Position numbers and translations under genes: made by a program | Assembly (NCBI GenBank): GCA_004293675.1 | Contig: READ01000010.1 | Coordinates: 62,001 to 126,000 of the forward strand | Reading direction: 5' to 3' | Origin: Betaproteobacteria bacterium | GTDB taxonomy: Bacteria > Pseudomonadota > Gammaproteobacteria > Burkholderiales > Casimicrobiaceae | Length of the DNA stretch: 64,000 bases | In this document: one piece after another, positions 42,360 to 51,840 of the stretch | How the letters are laid out: each line of letters opens with the position of its first letter | Position numbering within the stretch: the first letter of the stretch is position 1 | The notes under the pieces: model-generated | Seen by the model: only the letters and a program-made list of their open reading frames with translations | What the model was told of the DNA's origin: nothing | The model's database searches: none

Positions 42360-42830
42360 TTACAACCATTGATTGAAGAGCTTCGGTAACGACACGGCGA
42401 GCACTTGCCCAAACAGCCAGTAAACCGGCAGCACCAGCGCCACGCCTATCGCCAAATCGCGAAGCAACGCGCGGCTTCCAAATCCCCGCGCCGTGCAAAC
42501 GAAAAGAACCGCTGCCGACAACACAAATCCGATGTAGCTGATCAACAGAGCCATAAGAAGGATACCGGCTGAGACCCAAATCACACCGCGCAAATCAGCG
42601 CGGACATTGGCCGTGTCATCAAAGAAATGACGAAATCCGCCGGTGAGCGATTGCCACAACAGCAATGCGCCCACCACAGCTAGAAACACCGTGATGAGTA
42701 TCGGCACGAAACGCGAACTGATCCCCGCATATCCAGCGTCGGTGGGCAGACCGCTCACACCCAATCCAAACACCAAGGCCAGCGCCAAGATGAAACAGGA
42801 AATGCTCACCTGCCAGATTTTTGTAGTCAT
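42360..42830 (-). CDS. tctB: Tripartite tricarboxylate transporter, small membrane subunit TctB
   Basis: The 156-residue protein has four hydrophobic segments (about residues 7-25, 42-62, 86-106 and 119-143), matching the TctB topology. It contains GYAGISSRFVPILITVFLAV near the second helix. It partners TctA in the inner membrane. It lies between tctC and tctA in the same orientation. TctB sequences are poorly conserved, so position and topology carry most of the call. Confidence 0.9.
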   Translation of the reverse strand: MTTKIWQVSISCFILALALVFGLGVSGLPTDAGYAGISSRFVPILITVFLAVVGALLLWQSLTGGFRHFFDDTANVRADLRGVIWVSAGILLMALLISYIGFVLSAAVLFVCTARGFGSRALLRDLAIGVALVLPVYWLFGQVLAVSLPKLFNQWL

Positions 42831-42912
42831 GGTGGGGCTCGGTCTTAGCTAGGGTAGTTTCGGGTCCAGCGTGTAGTGCAGAGCGCTCGTGATCGAGCGC
42901 CGCACATCACGC

Positions 42913-43881
42913 TTACTTAACCAGTCCTACGGCCTTCATCGAATCTTCGATGCGCTTGTGTTCTGCATCCACAAATTTTGCGAAGTCGTCGCCGGTCAGC
43001 AATGCCGCAAACCAATCGTTACCCGCCAGCGAATCAGTCCACGATTTTTGCTTGGTTGCCGCCACGACCGCGTCGGTGAGTGCCTTGCGCTGATCGGCTG
43101 TGATGCCGGGTGCGCCGTACACGCCGCGCCAATTGCCGATTTCCACATTAATACTTTGCTCTTTCAACGTAGGTACCGATTCACCGGGCAAGCGTGTACC
43201 CGACGTCACTGCCAACGCGCGCATCTTTCCGCTCTTAATGAATTGCTGCATTTCCGAAAAGCCGGAGGTGCCGACGGTCACGTGACTACCCAGAATTGCG
43301 GCTGATGCTTCGCCACCACCTTGAAACGGCACATAGTTGATCTTGCCCGGATCAACGCCAGATTCCTTGGCGATCATCGCCACCGCGATATGGTCGACCG
43401 AGCCGCGCGAGCCACCGCCCCACTTCACTGAGCCGGGATCTTTTTTGAGTTGAGCAACGACGTCGGCCATCGACTTCAGAGGCGACGCAGCGGGAACCAC
43501 AAAAACGTTGTACTCGTAAAACAGCCGCGCGATGGGTGTTGCGTTAGCGAGCGTCACCGGAGGTTTGTTTTGAACAATCGCGCCGATCATCACAGCACCG
43601 GTGACGATCATTGAATTGGCGTCGCCCTTACTCGCGTTAACAAACTGCGCAAGCCCAATGGTGCCACCCGCGCCGCCCTTGTTTTCGTATTGCACTGATT
43701 TGGCTGTGCCGGCTTCAACCATCGCTTTACCAAGGCCACGACCGGTTTGATCAAAGCCACCGCCGGGGTTGGCACCAATCATAAATTTCACGTTGTCGAG
43801 TGCCATCACAGACGTAGAGAGACTCAAAAGTAGACCTGCCATGAGCGCGCCGCGCATCGTGACTGTTGTTCGTGTCGACAT
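42913..43881 (-). CDS. tctC: Tripartite tricarboxylate transporter substrate-binding protein (Bug family)
   Basis: The 322-residue product starts at ATG 43881, 6 nt after GGAGA; ATG 43887 would be too close to it. It has a signal peptide ending around VMALDNV. The mature part has FMIGANPGGGFDQTGRGLGKAM and YENKGGAGGTIGLAQFVNA, the Bug ligand-clamp loops, and AATKQKSWTDSLAGNDWF toward the end. It binds a carboxylate in the periplasm and docks on TctAB. Placed first in tctCBA and divergent from tctDE, it should be controlled by that two-component system. Confidence 0.95.
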   Translation of the reverse strand: MSTRTTVTMRGALMAGLLLSLSTSVMALDNVKFMIGANPGGGFDQTGRGLGKAMVEAGTAKSVQYENKGGAGGTIGLAQFVNASKGDANSMIVTGAVMIGAIVQNKPPVTLANATPIARLFYEYNVFVVPAASPLKSMADVVAQLKKDPGSVKWGGGSRGSVDHIAVAMIAKESGVDPGKINYVPFQGGGEASAAILGSHVTVGTSGFSEMQQFIKSGKMRALAVTSGTRLPGESVPTLKEQSINVEIGNWRGVYGAPGITADQRKALTDAVVAATKQKSWTDSLAGNDWFAALLTGDDFAKFVDAEHKRIEDSMKAVGLVK

Positions 43882-43998
43882 AATCATTCTCCAGAGGCTA
43901 TAAATCAAATTAGTAGGAAAATGGTATGAAGTCCCACTGTCGCATCGCTGTCTCTTTAGCCTCGCGACCTCCCATTGACGTTCGAAGAAAAATTCGTA

Positions 43999-44703
43999 AT
44001 GACCGCACCGACCACCGACAAGCCGCGCATTCTTTTGGTCGAAGATGACCCGTCACTCGCGCAGGCGCTCGCGCTCGCCCTCGCGCGGCGGGGCTTCGTG
44101 CTGGCGCAGGCCACGGATGGACGCACCGCGCTGTCGCGTGCTCAGCAAGAAAGCTTCGCGGCGATTATTCTTGACCTAACGCTCCCCGAGATTGACGGGC
44201 TTGAAGTCCTCAAGACACTTCGCGACGAGGGCAACAAGACACCCATTTTGGTCCTGACTGCGCGAGGCGCGGTGGGCGACCGAGTGCAGGGGCTGCGAAT
44301 GGGGGCAGATGATTACCTGGCCAAACCATTCGATCTGGATGAACTCGAGGCACGGGTTCACGCCGTGATTCGAAGAGGCGCGGCTGCGCCCTCGGTCTCT
44401 TCGGAGTTGGGCGAACTGGTCGTTGATCGTCAGTCCGAGGTTTGCTACGCCAATGGTGTTGCGCTTGAGCTCTCGTCCCGCGAAATCGCCATGCTCACCA
44501 CACTCATCGAGCGCCCGGGTCATGCCGTTACCCGCGATCGGCTGTGGCAAGCGGTTTTTGCGGACGGACGCGAAGCGCAACCCGACGCCATCGAAGTCGT
44601 TGCGTATCGCTTGCGAAAGAAGATTGCTGGCTACGGCGTCGAGCTGGTTGCGCTGCGGGGCGTTGGCTATTTGCTTCGTGAAAAACGTGCGGCGGGTGAG
44701 TGA
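43999..44703 (+). CDS. tctD: Response regulator, OmpR/TctD type
   Basis: The 234-residue protein (ATG 43999; an in-frame TTG at 43975 is less likely) has a receiver domain with acidic pair Glu15/Asp16 in VEDDPSL. Phosphorylation site Asp59 is in IILDLTLPEIDG, and the Lys is in YLAKPFD. A winged-helix output domain (about residues 130-228) ends VVAYRLRKKIAGYG and LRGVGYLL. It overlaps the histidine kinase gene by 4 bp and diverges from tctC, so it very likely activates tctCBA in response to tricarboxylates, as TctD does. Confidence 0.93.
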   Translation: MTAPTTDKPRILLVEDDPSLAQALALALARRGFVLAQATDGRTALSRAQQESFAAIILDLTLPEIDGLEVLKTLRDEGNKTPILVLTARGAVGDRVQGLRMGADDYLAKPFDLDELEARVHAVIRRGAAAPSVSSELGELVVDRQSEVCYANGVALELSSREIAMLTTLIERPGHAVTRDRLWQAVFADGREAQPDAIEVVAYRLRKKIAGYGVELVALRGVGYLLREKRAAGE

Positions 44704-46142
44704 AGCCGACCACGTCAATACGACGCCGTCTCACGGCACCCATTATCGGTGCGCTACTTTTGTTTTTCATTGTTGATGCAGCCAGTCTCTACCGGAACAC
44801 GTTAGCGTCGGTTCACACCGCCTACGACCGAACGCTACTGGCATCGGCCAAGGCGATCGGAGAAACCGTTTCGTTTGGAAACGGAAAGCTTACGGTGCTG
44901 TTGCCCTACGCGGCGCTCGAGGTCTTCGAAGCCGATACGCGAAGTCGAATGGTGTATCGGGTCAACGATTTCGATGGGAACTTTGTGTCTGGCTATGCGA
45001 GCCTACCGCCTCACCAAGGCCGCGTACCGCAGACGACCGCGTACTCGGCGCTCGTTGAGTTTTATGAGGACGTCTATGAGGGCGAAACGGTGCGTGTGGC
45101 TGCGCTGCTGCAACCCGTTTTCACCAGTAGCGGATACAAGATGGTTACCGTTCAGGTGGCCGAGACTTTGGAGCTGCGGCGCAGCTTGGCGCAGCAAGCG
45201 CTGCTGAATTCGTCGATACGACAGGCGCTGCTGACATTGGTGCTCTCGTGTGTCATCTGGTGGTTAATTTCAGACGGATTGAAGCCTATTTCGCAGCTGC
45301 GGCAGGCATTGCTCGAGCGTTCGCCCGATGCGCTGAGCCCGTTCAATACCCGCACATCGCGCGAACTGCTGCCCGTGGTTGAGGCGCTCAACGAACTCAT
45401 GGAGCGGCTGCGCCGAGTTCTCGACAATCAACAGCGCTTTGTACGTGACGCATCGCATCAATTGCGCACACCGCTGGCCGTGCTCAAGGTGCAGGTTCAA
45501 AATGCCCGCGAGGGACACGGCTCTCCCGCAGCGGCGCTTGCCGAGCTTGATCAATCAGTGGATCGTGCAACGCGCGTGGCCAATCAAATGCTCTCACTCG
45601 CTAAAGTGGCTCAACTCGACGAGCAGGGCGTGGATTCGCAATCCCCTGTAAATCTGATCGAAATAGCGCGCGAAATTGCCGTTGAATGTTCCCCCTTGAT
45701 TTCGCAGAAGCGGCTCGATTTCGCGCTCGACACACAGGGAGAAAACCTCGACATCCTTGGTATTCACGATTGGATGATTCGAGAGCTGCTCAGAAATTTG
45801 CTCGGTAATGCGATTCACTACACCCCGATTAATGGCAGTTTGGGCATCGCTATTGAGGCCCAGGCGAGCATGATCGAAATGACCGTGTGGGATAGTGGCA
45901 ATGGCATCACTGATCAACAGTTTAGCCAATTGTTTCAACCGTTTTCGACGGGGGATCCGGTGCATGGCAGCGGACTTGGCTTGCTCATTTGTCGAGACAT
46001 TTGTCGAGCGATGAACGCAGAGTTGAAGCTCCACAACCGCAAGGCCGTCAACTGGTTCGATCCACGCGAAGTGTCTGCTAGTGGCTTGTTGGCCGTTGTG
46101 CGATTACCCCGAACGTTGCCGATTGAGGTGGCGCAAGCATGA
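44700..46142 (+). CDS. tctE: Sensor histidine kinase, TctE type
   Basis: The 480-residue protein starts with GTG at 44700, overlapping the stop of the response regulator gene. It has two membrane helices (about residues 13-30 and 175-191) enclosing a periplasmic sensor domain of about 140 residues. A HAMP-like linker follows, then the H-box FVRDASHQLRTPLAVLK with His253, the N-box ELLRNLLGNAIHYTP, the G1 box WDSGNGI and GLGLLIC. It should sense extracellular carboxylates and phosphorylate the regulator. It converges on ppsR with a 9-bp gap. Confidence 0.93.
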   Translation: MKPTTSIRRRLTAPIIGALLLFFIVDAASLYRNTLASVHTAYDRTLLASAKAIGETVSFGNGKLTVLLPYAALEVFEADTRSRMVYRVNDFDGNFVSGYASLPPHQGRVPQTTAYSALVEFYEDVYEGETVRVAALLQPVFTSSGYKMVTVQVAETLELRRSLAQQALLNSSIRQALLTLVLSCVIWWLISDGLKPISQLRQALLERSPDALSPFNTRTSRELLPVVEALNELMERLRRVLDNQQRFVRDASHQLRTPLAVLKVQVQNAREGHGSPAAALAELDQSVDRATRVANQMLSLAKVAQLDEQGVDSQSPVNLIEIAREIAVECSPLISQKRLDFALDTQGENLDILGIHDWMIRELLRNLLGNAIHYTPINGSLGIAIEAQASMIEMTVWDSGNGITDQQFSQLFQPFSTGDPVHGSGLGLLICRDICRAMNAELKLHNRKAVNWFDPREVSASGLLAVVRLPRTLPIEVAQA

Positions 46143-46151
46143 AGCGACAGT

Positions 46152-46976
46152 CTAGAAAATGTGTCGATCCAGATTACGCTGGAGCAAGATGGTCGTGGCA
46201 AGCTCTTCGATCGATTTAGTTGATGAGTTGAGCATCGGTATGCCGGCGGATTCCATCAATCGCTCCGCTGCTAACACTTCTCGTTTGCACTGCGTGGCGC
46301 TGGCGTAGGGTGAGTCCGGGCGTCGCTCCTGTCGGATCGCTTGAAGCCGTTCCGAGGCGATGGTGAGGCCGAACAATTTTTCGCGATGAGGCAGGATCGA
46401 ATCGGGCAGAGTGCCGCGCTCAAAATCCTCGGGGGTTAGCGGAAAGTTGGCACAGCGGATACCGCATTGCAGCCCCAAGTAGAGCGACGTGGGCGTCTTT
46501 CCGCAGCGTGAAACACCGACCAATATCACCTGCGCGCGGTGCAACTCCTTGGTGCTCTGTCCGTCGTCATGCGCCAACGTGAAATTGATCGCCTCGATTC
46601 GGGAAAAGTATTCCTGAGAATTCCGCAATCCGTGCGAACGCCCCGCTGCGTGCGAGCTTTTGGCGCTGAGCTCTTGCTCCAGCGGCGCAATGAACGCTTG
46701 GAAGAAATCAAGTACACGGGCGTTACTCTCGCGAACTCGTTCACTGAGCTTTTCGTCAACGATTGAGCTGATGACAATCGGTCGCTTGCCGTCACGCTCA
46801 GCAGATTCATTGATTTGCGCAATGGCGCGATCTGCCGCCTCGGGCGAATCAACAAACGGAATCGTAATTTTTCGAAATTCAAACCCATCGAATTGGGTGA
46901 GCAGTGAATTGCCCAACGCCTCTGCAGTGATTCCAGTTCGGTCGGAGACAAAGAAAACAGCGCGTCGATTTGGCAT
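46152..46976 (-). CDS. ppsR: PEP synthetase regulatory protein (kinase/pyrophosphorylase)
   Basis: PpsR switches phosphoenolpyruvate synthase off and on by ADP-dependent phosphorylation and Pi-dependent dephosphorylation. The 274-residue product begins RRAVFFVSDRTGITAEALGNSLL. It has the P-loop GVSRCGKTPTSLYLGLQCG (about residues 150-168) and ends with the DUF299 pattern around MLNSSTKSIEELA. Its target ppsA lies 1.5 kb away on the opposite strand. It follows the PHP-domain gene after 4 bp, an apparent two-gene operon. Confidence 0.96.
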   Translation of the reverse strand: MPNRRAVFFVSDRTGITAEALGNSLLTQFDGFEFRKITIPFVDSPEAADRAIAQINESAERDGKRPIVISSIVDEKLSERVRESNARVLDFFQAFIAPLEQELSAKSSHAAGRSHGLRNSQEYFSRIEAINFTLAHDDGQSTKELHRAQVILVGVSRCGKTPTSLYLGLQCGIRCANFPLTPEDFERGTLPDSILPHREKLFGLTIASERLQAIRQERRPDSPYASATQCKREVLAAERLMESAGIPMLNSSTKSIEELATTILLQRNLDRHIF

Positions 46977-46980
46977 GAGG

Positions 46981-47892
46981 CTACCGCCGGTTAGGAAAAA
47001 CAGTGTTTTGCGCGATGCTCCAGCCCTGCCACACTGGCGTCAGACTGGGCGACAAGCGTGGCAGATCACCAATTCGGACCTTGCTCTCGGCATGCGAGTG
47101 AAAGTCGCTGCCAATGGAGGCTTTGAGCTCGAAGCGTCGTGCTAGTGCAGCGAAATTGGCCCAATCCGACGGCGAATGTCCCGAGCAAATGACTTCGATG
47201 GCATCGCCGCCGAGATTCTTGAAATCACTGATCAGCGAACTGACGCCGCCCAGCGCCTCGGTGTCGTAGCGGGCTGCGTGCGCAAGCACCGCGCAGCCCC
47301 CCGCGCCGTGAATGAGCGCAATCGCCGCTTCGACGCTCATCCAATTGACTGGCACATAACCCGGTTTGCCCGGTTTCATGAAGCGTGAAAAAACTTCGCC
47401 GTTGCTGGCGCACACGCCGCTATCGACCAAATAACGGGCGAAGTGGGATCGAGAGATTAGCTCGGGATGCGTGGCATGCCTTCGCGCGCCATCGAAAGCG
47501 TTGGCAATGCCGCTGTGTGCGAGCGATGCACCCATGGCTCTGGCTCGATCTGTACGCATCGCGCGAGTCGACGACAGACCCGCTAGCAGCGAGGCGTCGC
47601 TCTCGTCAATGTTGAGACCAACGACATGAATGGGAACATCGCGCCACTGCGCCGATATCTCCACGCCGGCGACGTAGTTCACCTTACGCTCCAATGCGGC
47701 CGCGCGCCCAGCAGCAACCGACTCTACAGAGTCGTGATCGGTGATCGCGAACAAATTGACGCCCCTAGCCTCTGCTATTTCAAGCAATTGAGCGGCGCTC
47801 AGCGATCCGTCGGATGCGCGGGTATGGGAATGCAGGTCGGCGACTATCAAGCCATTGATTTTATTGGGAACCACTTCGTTCTGGTGGGGCAA
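46981..47892 (-). CDS. PHP domain phosphoesterase, RNase AM (YciV/TrpH) like
   Basis: The 303-residue product has the PHP motifs in order: ADLHSHTRASDG (residues 18-29), FAITDHDSVE, then GVEIS, AVLAHAARY and IGSDFHSH near the C-terminus, supplying the trinuclear metal site. It matches the YciV/TrpH group, shown in E. coli to be a 5'-3' exonuclease on short RNAs and on 5' ends of rRNA (RNase AM). It is cytosolic and co-transcribed with ppsR. Histidinol-phosphatase or polymerase PHP functions are less likely given length and motif spacing. Confidence 0.9.
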   Translation of the reverse strand: MPHQNEVVPNKINGLIVADLHSHTRASDGSLSAAQLLEIAEARGVNLFAITDHDSVESVAAGRAAALERKVNYVAGVEISAQWRDVPIHVVGLNIDESDASLLAGLSSTRAMRTDRARAMGASLAHSGIANAFDGARRHATHPELISRSHFARYLVDSGVCASNGEVFSRFMKPGKPGYVPVNWMSVEAAIALIHGAGGCAVLAHAARYDTEALGGVSSLISDFKNLGGDAIEVICSGHSPSDWANFAALARRFELKASIGSDFHSHAESKVRIGDLPRLSPSLTPVWQGWSIAQNTVFPNRR

Positions 47893-48049
47893 CTTGACAT
47901 GTTTGATCGTCTATAATACATATGACATTGACATAATTCGCGTTGCGGGCTGCGCGTATCAAAAGCTACAGGTCTAATGCCACTGTGAAGTTACCTTCAC
48001 GACGTATCTGCCCGATACAAATCAGCACAAAGTAGGAGTGTGTGGTTAG

Positions 48050-48355
48050 ATGGGACTATTTTCAAAAATTCGAAATCCGAAAGAGATTCGCCAAAAGCTA
48101 GGGTTGAATCAGGATGATTTTTGGCAAAAAATTGGCGTGACACAAAGCGGCGGGTCGCGCTATGAAGCCGGTCGTGACATGCCCAAGCCAGTCTCTGAGC
48201 TGCTACGGTTAGTGCACGTTGAAGGCGTAGATCTGAGCACCGTAAACAAAGAAGACATCGAGATCATTGGCTTCTTGCGCCAGCAACATCCCGATTTGTA
48301 CGCTCGTTTGAGAGATTCCGTGGCTGCCACGGCAGGGTCGCCGCCCACCGCCTAA
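48050..48355 (+). CDS. Helix-turn-helix (XRE-like) regulator
   Basis: The 101-residue protein has an N-terminal HTH (residues about 10-45: EIRQKLGLNQDDFWQKIGVTQ, then GGSRYEAGRDMPKP) and a short C-terminal part ending Ala/Pro-rich. It is a Cro/CI-type fold without a ligand domain. It lies 71 bp upstream of ppsA on the same strand, opposite the ppsR pair, so control of ppsA or autoregulation is plausible but not shown. The 157-bp region upstream includes TATAAT at 47912-47917, with no well-spaced -35. Confidence 0.85.
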   Translation: MGLFSKIRNPKEIRQKLGLNQDDFWQKIGVTQSGGSRYEAGRDMPKPVSELLRLVHVEGVDLSTVNKEDIEIIGFLRQQHPDLYARLRDSVAATAGSPPTA

Positions 48356-48426
48356 TTTGTGCGGCGCAGCAATCGCGCCACCCGGTTCGCTAGAATCTCG
48401 GGCATCCAATCAAAACAGGGTGCCCC

Positions 48427-50847
48427 ATGTCTCGTGCCAACGTCAAGCTCAACCCCCAACGATTGCGCTGGTTAGACGACCTTCGGATGACGGATGTCCA
48501 CGAGTTTGGCGGGAAAAACGCGTCGCTTGGTGAACTGCTCGGTGAGCTTTCAACGCAGGGCGTGATGGTGCCCGGTGGTGTGGCAACCAGCGCCGCCGCC
48601 TTTCGTGATTTCCTAGCGCACAACCGCCTGACGGAGCGAGTTGGAGAGCGCCTTGTGGGTCTTGATGTCAACGATGTACCTTCGCTAGTAAAGGCTGGCG
48701 CTGAGATCCGGGCGTGGATCGAAGCCGCCCCGTTGCAACCCGAGCTCGAAGCTGAATTGGCCGCCGCTGTCAACGCCCTAGAGACCGATGCAGGCGGACC
48801 GATCAGTTGGGCGGTTCGCTCGTCAGCCACTGCCGAAGATATGCCCGACGCGAGCTTCGCTGGGCAGCAGGAAACCTATCTCAATATCGTTGGCACACCG
48901 GCCATTCTTGATGCGGTTCGCCGAGTATTTGCCAGCCTGTACAACGACCGTGCCATTGCTTACCGAGTGCACACGGGTTATGCCGATATTCCGGTTGCGC
49001 TCTCTGCGGGCATTCAGCAGATGGTCCGTTCAGACACCGGTGCGGCAGGTGTGATGTTCACGCTCGATACCGAATCGGGATTCCGTGATGCGGTATTCCT
49101 CACCTCGAGCTATGGGCTCGGCGAAATGGTCGTTCAGGGCGCAGTCAATCCGGACGAGTTTTACGTCTACAAACCGAACCTTGCGGCGTCGCGTCCAGCG
49201 GTGCTACGTCGCAACTTGGGTAGCAAACGACAAAAGATGATTTTTGGCAGCGAAGCCAAAGCTGGAAAGTCGACGCAAATCGTCGACGTGGCAGCCGTCG
49301 ATCAACAGCGCTTCTCGCTCACTGATAGCGAGGTCGAAACGCTTGCACACTATGCGGTAACCATCGAAAAGCACTACGGCCGACCGATGGATATCGAGTG
49401 GGGTAAAGACGGTCAAACCGGAAAGATCTACATCCTTCAAGCTAGGCCAGAAACGGTCAAATCAAGGGAAGTCGCCAATCGCTCGCTGGTGCGCTACCGG
49501 ATCACTGACACAGCAACGCCGAAGACATTAACCACTGGCCGCGCCATCGGTCAAAAGATCGGACAAGGGACGGTAAGGATCGTCAAAAACGCGTCGGAGA
49601 TGGACATCGTGCGAGACGGCGACGTGTTGGTAGCCGACATGACCGACCCGGATTGGGAACCGGTCATGAAGCGAGCCAGCGCCATCGTGACCAATCGTGG
49701 TGGACGAACGTGTCATGCCGCAATTATTGCTCGTGAGCTTGGGATTCCCGCCGTAGTCGGTTGTGCCGACGCAACATCGAAACTCGCCGACGGTCAGTCG
49801 GTGACGGTCACCTGCGCCGAGGGCGATACCGGTCATGTTTACCAAGGTCTCATTGAGTTTGAACGCACCGAAGTCGCGCTCGACAATATGCCGCCCGCGC
49901 CGACGAAGGTGATGCTCAACGTCGCCAATCCCGACTTAGCATTTGAGTTTTCTCAAACGCCTAACCACGGCGTGGGTTTAGCACGACTTGAGTTCATCAT
50001 CAATCGCCAGATCGGTGTGCATCCGCGCGCGCTGCTTGATTTTGCGTCGCTCGAACCTGCGCTTCGCGAAAAAATTACAGAGAAGATGCACGGTTATGCG
50101 TCCCCTCGCGAGTACTTTGTGCAGCGTTTGGTCGAGGGAATTTCGACCATCGCCGCAGCCTTCGCGCCCCGCCCTGTGATCGTTCGGATGAGCGACTTCA
50201 AATCAAACGAGTATGCGAACTTGATGGGTGGCGCCGCGTACGAACCGCACGAAGAAAATCCCATGCTTGGATTTCGTGGCGCTTCGCGATACATCGCCGA
50301 TGAGTTCCGCGAATGCTTTGCGCTTGAATGCGAAGCGTTGCGCTACGTCCGAAACGAAATGGGTTTGACCAACGTCGAAATCATGATCCCGTTTGTTCGG
50401 ACAACGTCCGAAGCCCGCGCTGTGGTCGACGCGCTCGCCACGCAAGGCTTGGCGCGCGGTAAGAACGGTCTGCGGCTGATCATGATGTGTGAAGTGCCGT
50501 CAAACGCCATTCTGGCCGAAGAATTTTTAGAGTATTTCGACGGTTTTTCAATTGGATCGAACGATCTAACGCAACTCACCCTTGCCGTTGATCGCGATTC
50601 TGGCGGCTCGATTTCAAAGACCTTCGACGAACGCGATCCAGCCGTGAAAAAGATGCTCGGATTTGCGATCGATGCCTGTATCGCCAAAGGGAAATACGTG
50701 GGAATTTGCGGCCAGGGGCCGTCGGACCATCCCGATTTGGCGGCTTGGCTGGTTGATCGCGGGATTGAATCGCTCTCGCTCAACCCCGACGCAGCGATCG
50801 ATACTTGGTTGATGCTGGCTAAGCTCAAAGCGGCGAAGGTCAATTGA
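48427..50847 (+). CDS. ppsA: Phosphoenolpyruvate synthase
   Basis: PpsA makes PEP from pyruvate, ATP and water for gluconeogenesis. The 806-residue product has an N-terminal ATP-binding domain ([33 protein letters not shown]). A mobile phosphohistidine domain follows, with His430 in [21 protein letters not shown]. The C-terminal PEP/pyruvate TIM barrel has [12 protein letters not shown]-like [19 protein letters not shown] and the end motif [14 protein letters not shown]. Length matches the family (E. coli 792). The regulator PpsR is encoded nearby. Confidence 0.97.
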   Translation: MSRANVKLNPQRLRWLDDLRMTDVHEFGGKNASLGELLGELSTQGVMVPGGVATSAAAFRDFLAHNRLTERVGERLVGLDVNDVPSLVKAGAEIRAWIEAAPLQPELEAELAAAVNALETDAGGPISWAVRSSATAEDMPDASFAGQQETYLNIVGTPAILDAVRRVFASLYNDRAIAYRVHTGYADIPVALSAGIQQMVRSDTGAAGVMFTLDTESGFRDAVFLTSSYGLGEMVVQGAVNPDEFYVYKPNLAASRPAVLRRNLGSKRQKMIFGSEAKAGKSTQIVDVAAVDQQRFSLTDSEVETLAHYAVTIEKHYGRPMDIEWGKDGQTGKIYILQARPETVKSREVANRSLVRYRITDTATPKTLTTGRAIGQKIGQGTVRIVKNASEMDIVRDGDVLVADMTDPDWEPVMKRASAIVTNRGGRTCHAAIIARELGIPAVVGCADATSKLADGQSVTVTCAEGDTGHVYQGLIEFERTEVALDNMPPAPTKVMLNVANPDLAFEFSQTPNHGVGLARLEFIINRQIGVHPRALLDFASLEPALREKITEKMHGYASPREYFVQRLVEGISTIAAAFAPRPVIVRMSDFKSNEYANLMGGAAYEPHEENPMLGFRGASRYIADEFRECFALECEALRYVRNEMGLTNVEIMIPFVRTTSEARAVVDALATQGLARGKNGLRLIMMCEVPSNAILAEEFLEYFDGFSIGSNDLTQLTLAVDRDSGGSISKTFDERDPAVKKMLGFAIDACIAKGKYVGICGQGPSDHPDLAAWLVDRGIESLSLNPDAAIDTWLMLAKLKAAKVN

Positions 50848-50866
50848 TGTTGTTGCGATCCTGCGC

Positions 50867-51244
50867 GTGACGATGCGTCGTTGTTGGGTCGCTGCGCTGT
50901 TGTGTGTGACTGTGATTGCGGGCATCGTGACCTCGATTTACGCTCAGGGTTGGGCGCTGCTGCCAACGCTTATCGCTGCTGTCGTGCTCTTGTTTGCGTG
51001 GCGTGAAAGCCCGCGACATCAGCAACATGCAGTTGAGTGTGCCCGCGAGCTACTCTCCGAGCTGGCGACGTCCCATGTCGCCAAGGCGCAACCCGACTCG
51101 ACACCGATGCTTGCATTTGTCACGCCGATGTTGATGGTGCTGCGCGAGCGAACAGGCCGTCACTTTGTTGTGTTTCGCGATGAACTGGAAGGGGGCACTT
51201 GGCGCAACCTCAGCGCCGCGTTGAGGTTGCAGCGGGCTCGGTAA
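50867..51244 (+). CDS. Small membrane protein, YgfX (CptA)-like
   Basis: The 125-residue protein starts with GTG (an ATG follows two codons later). It has two hydrophobic segments (about residues 8-25 and 29-44). The C-terminal part MLMVLRERTGRHFVVFRDELEGGTWRNLSAALRLQ, here spanning residues about 88-121, resembles the YgfX ending (a basic-polar stretch, W or D-x-L, then R-x-L-x-x-x-L-R). YgfX proteins are usually encoded next to sdhE; no such partner is present. It lies 19 bp after ppsA and may be read from the same transcript. The assignment is tentative. Confidence 0.5.
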   Translation: MTMRRCWVAALLCVTVIAGIVTSIYAQGWALLPTLIAAVVLLFAWRESPRHQQHAVECARELLSELATSHVAKAQPDSTPMLAFVTPMLMVLRERTGRHFVVFRDELEGGTWRNLSAALRLQRAR

Positions 51245-51283
51245 AGTTTTTTGCGCGCATCGTCGTGGAGTAGCGAACTCGAG

Positions 51284-51313
51284 TTGCGAAACTAATTTAA
51301 ATGTGGCTATAAT
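51284..51313 (+). promoter_or_regulatory. Sigma-70 promoter of the tRNA pair
   Basis: TTGCGA (51284-51289) and a perfect TATAAT (51308-51313) are separated by 18 bp. The predicted start falls about 7-8 nt later, just ahead of tRNA-Ala at 51327. Confidence 0.7.
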
Positions 51314-51326
51314 TAAAGTCTTGATT

Positions 51327-51402
<76 letters not shown>

Positions 51403-51447
51403 CTAACAAGATTCGGTGCCAACCGAATGACACGTAGAAGTTCCTAA

Positions 51448-51523
51448 GTCCCCATCGTCTAGAGGCCTAGGACACGACCCTTTCACGGTTGTAACAGGGG
51501 TTCGAATCCCCTTGGGGACGCCA
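51448..51523 (+). tRNA. tRNA-Glu(TTC)
   Basis: The 76-nt gene has acceptor GTCCCCA/TGGGGAC, the Glu-type D arm TCGTCTAGAGGCCTAGGA, anticodon stem-loop CGACCCTTTCACGGTTG with anticodon TTC, T loop TTCGAAT and encoded CCA (51521-51523). A terminator follows at 18 bp. The aromatic-degradation cluster begins shortly after, but no duplicated tRNA 3' end was found to mark an integration. Confidence 0.96.
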
Positions 51524-51540
51524 AGATTCGAGTGAAACTG

Positions 51541-51561
51541 AGCCGCCCCGTGCGGCTCTTT
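51541..51561 (+). terminator. Rho-independent terminator of the tRNA operon
   Basis: AGCCGC and GCGGCT pair around CCCGT, followed by CTTTTC. It lies 17 nt after tRNA-Glu. Confidence 0.85.
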
Positions 51562-51840
51562 TCATTTCTGGCGCGCCAATGGCGAGTTTGAGCCTAGATT
51601 CCCTACAGTCTTAATGTGTGCCGTTGGCGCAACGCATTGATTCACTTGAACGTCAGTAAGCGCTGTCGTGGATGCGCGGCCTATCAACGCTCCGCAGCAG
51701 CGCGATATCGGTCGCGTCACGCAATACACCAAGGCGCGGCGGACTCTTCTCTCAACATAAGCACTCCAGTTCGCCAGCGATTACAGCGCGTCGCTTTTTT
51801 GCCGTGAAATCTCGCTCAAGTCGTTGTTTACGTTTGTTGA

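Noticed and set aside
47894-47917. TTGACA and TATAAT upstream of the HTH gene
   Set aside because: The spacing is 12 bp, too short for a sigma-70 promoter.
51617-51640. N-terminal remnant (CVGRN-like) of the FAH gene
   Set aside because: It needs two separate indels to read and the region up to 51840 shows no FAH similarity, so it was left out of the pseudogene.
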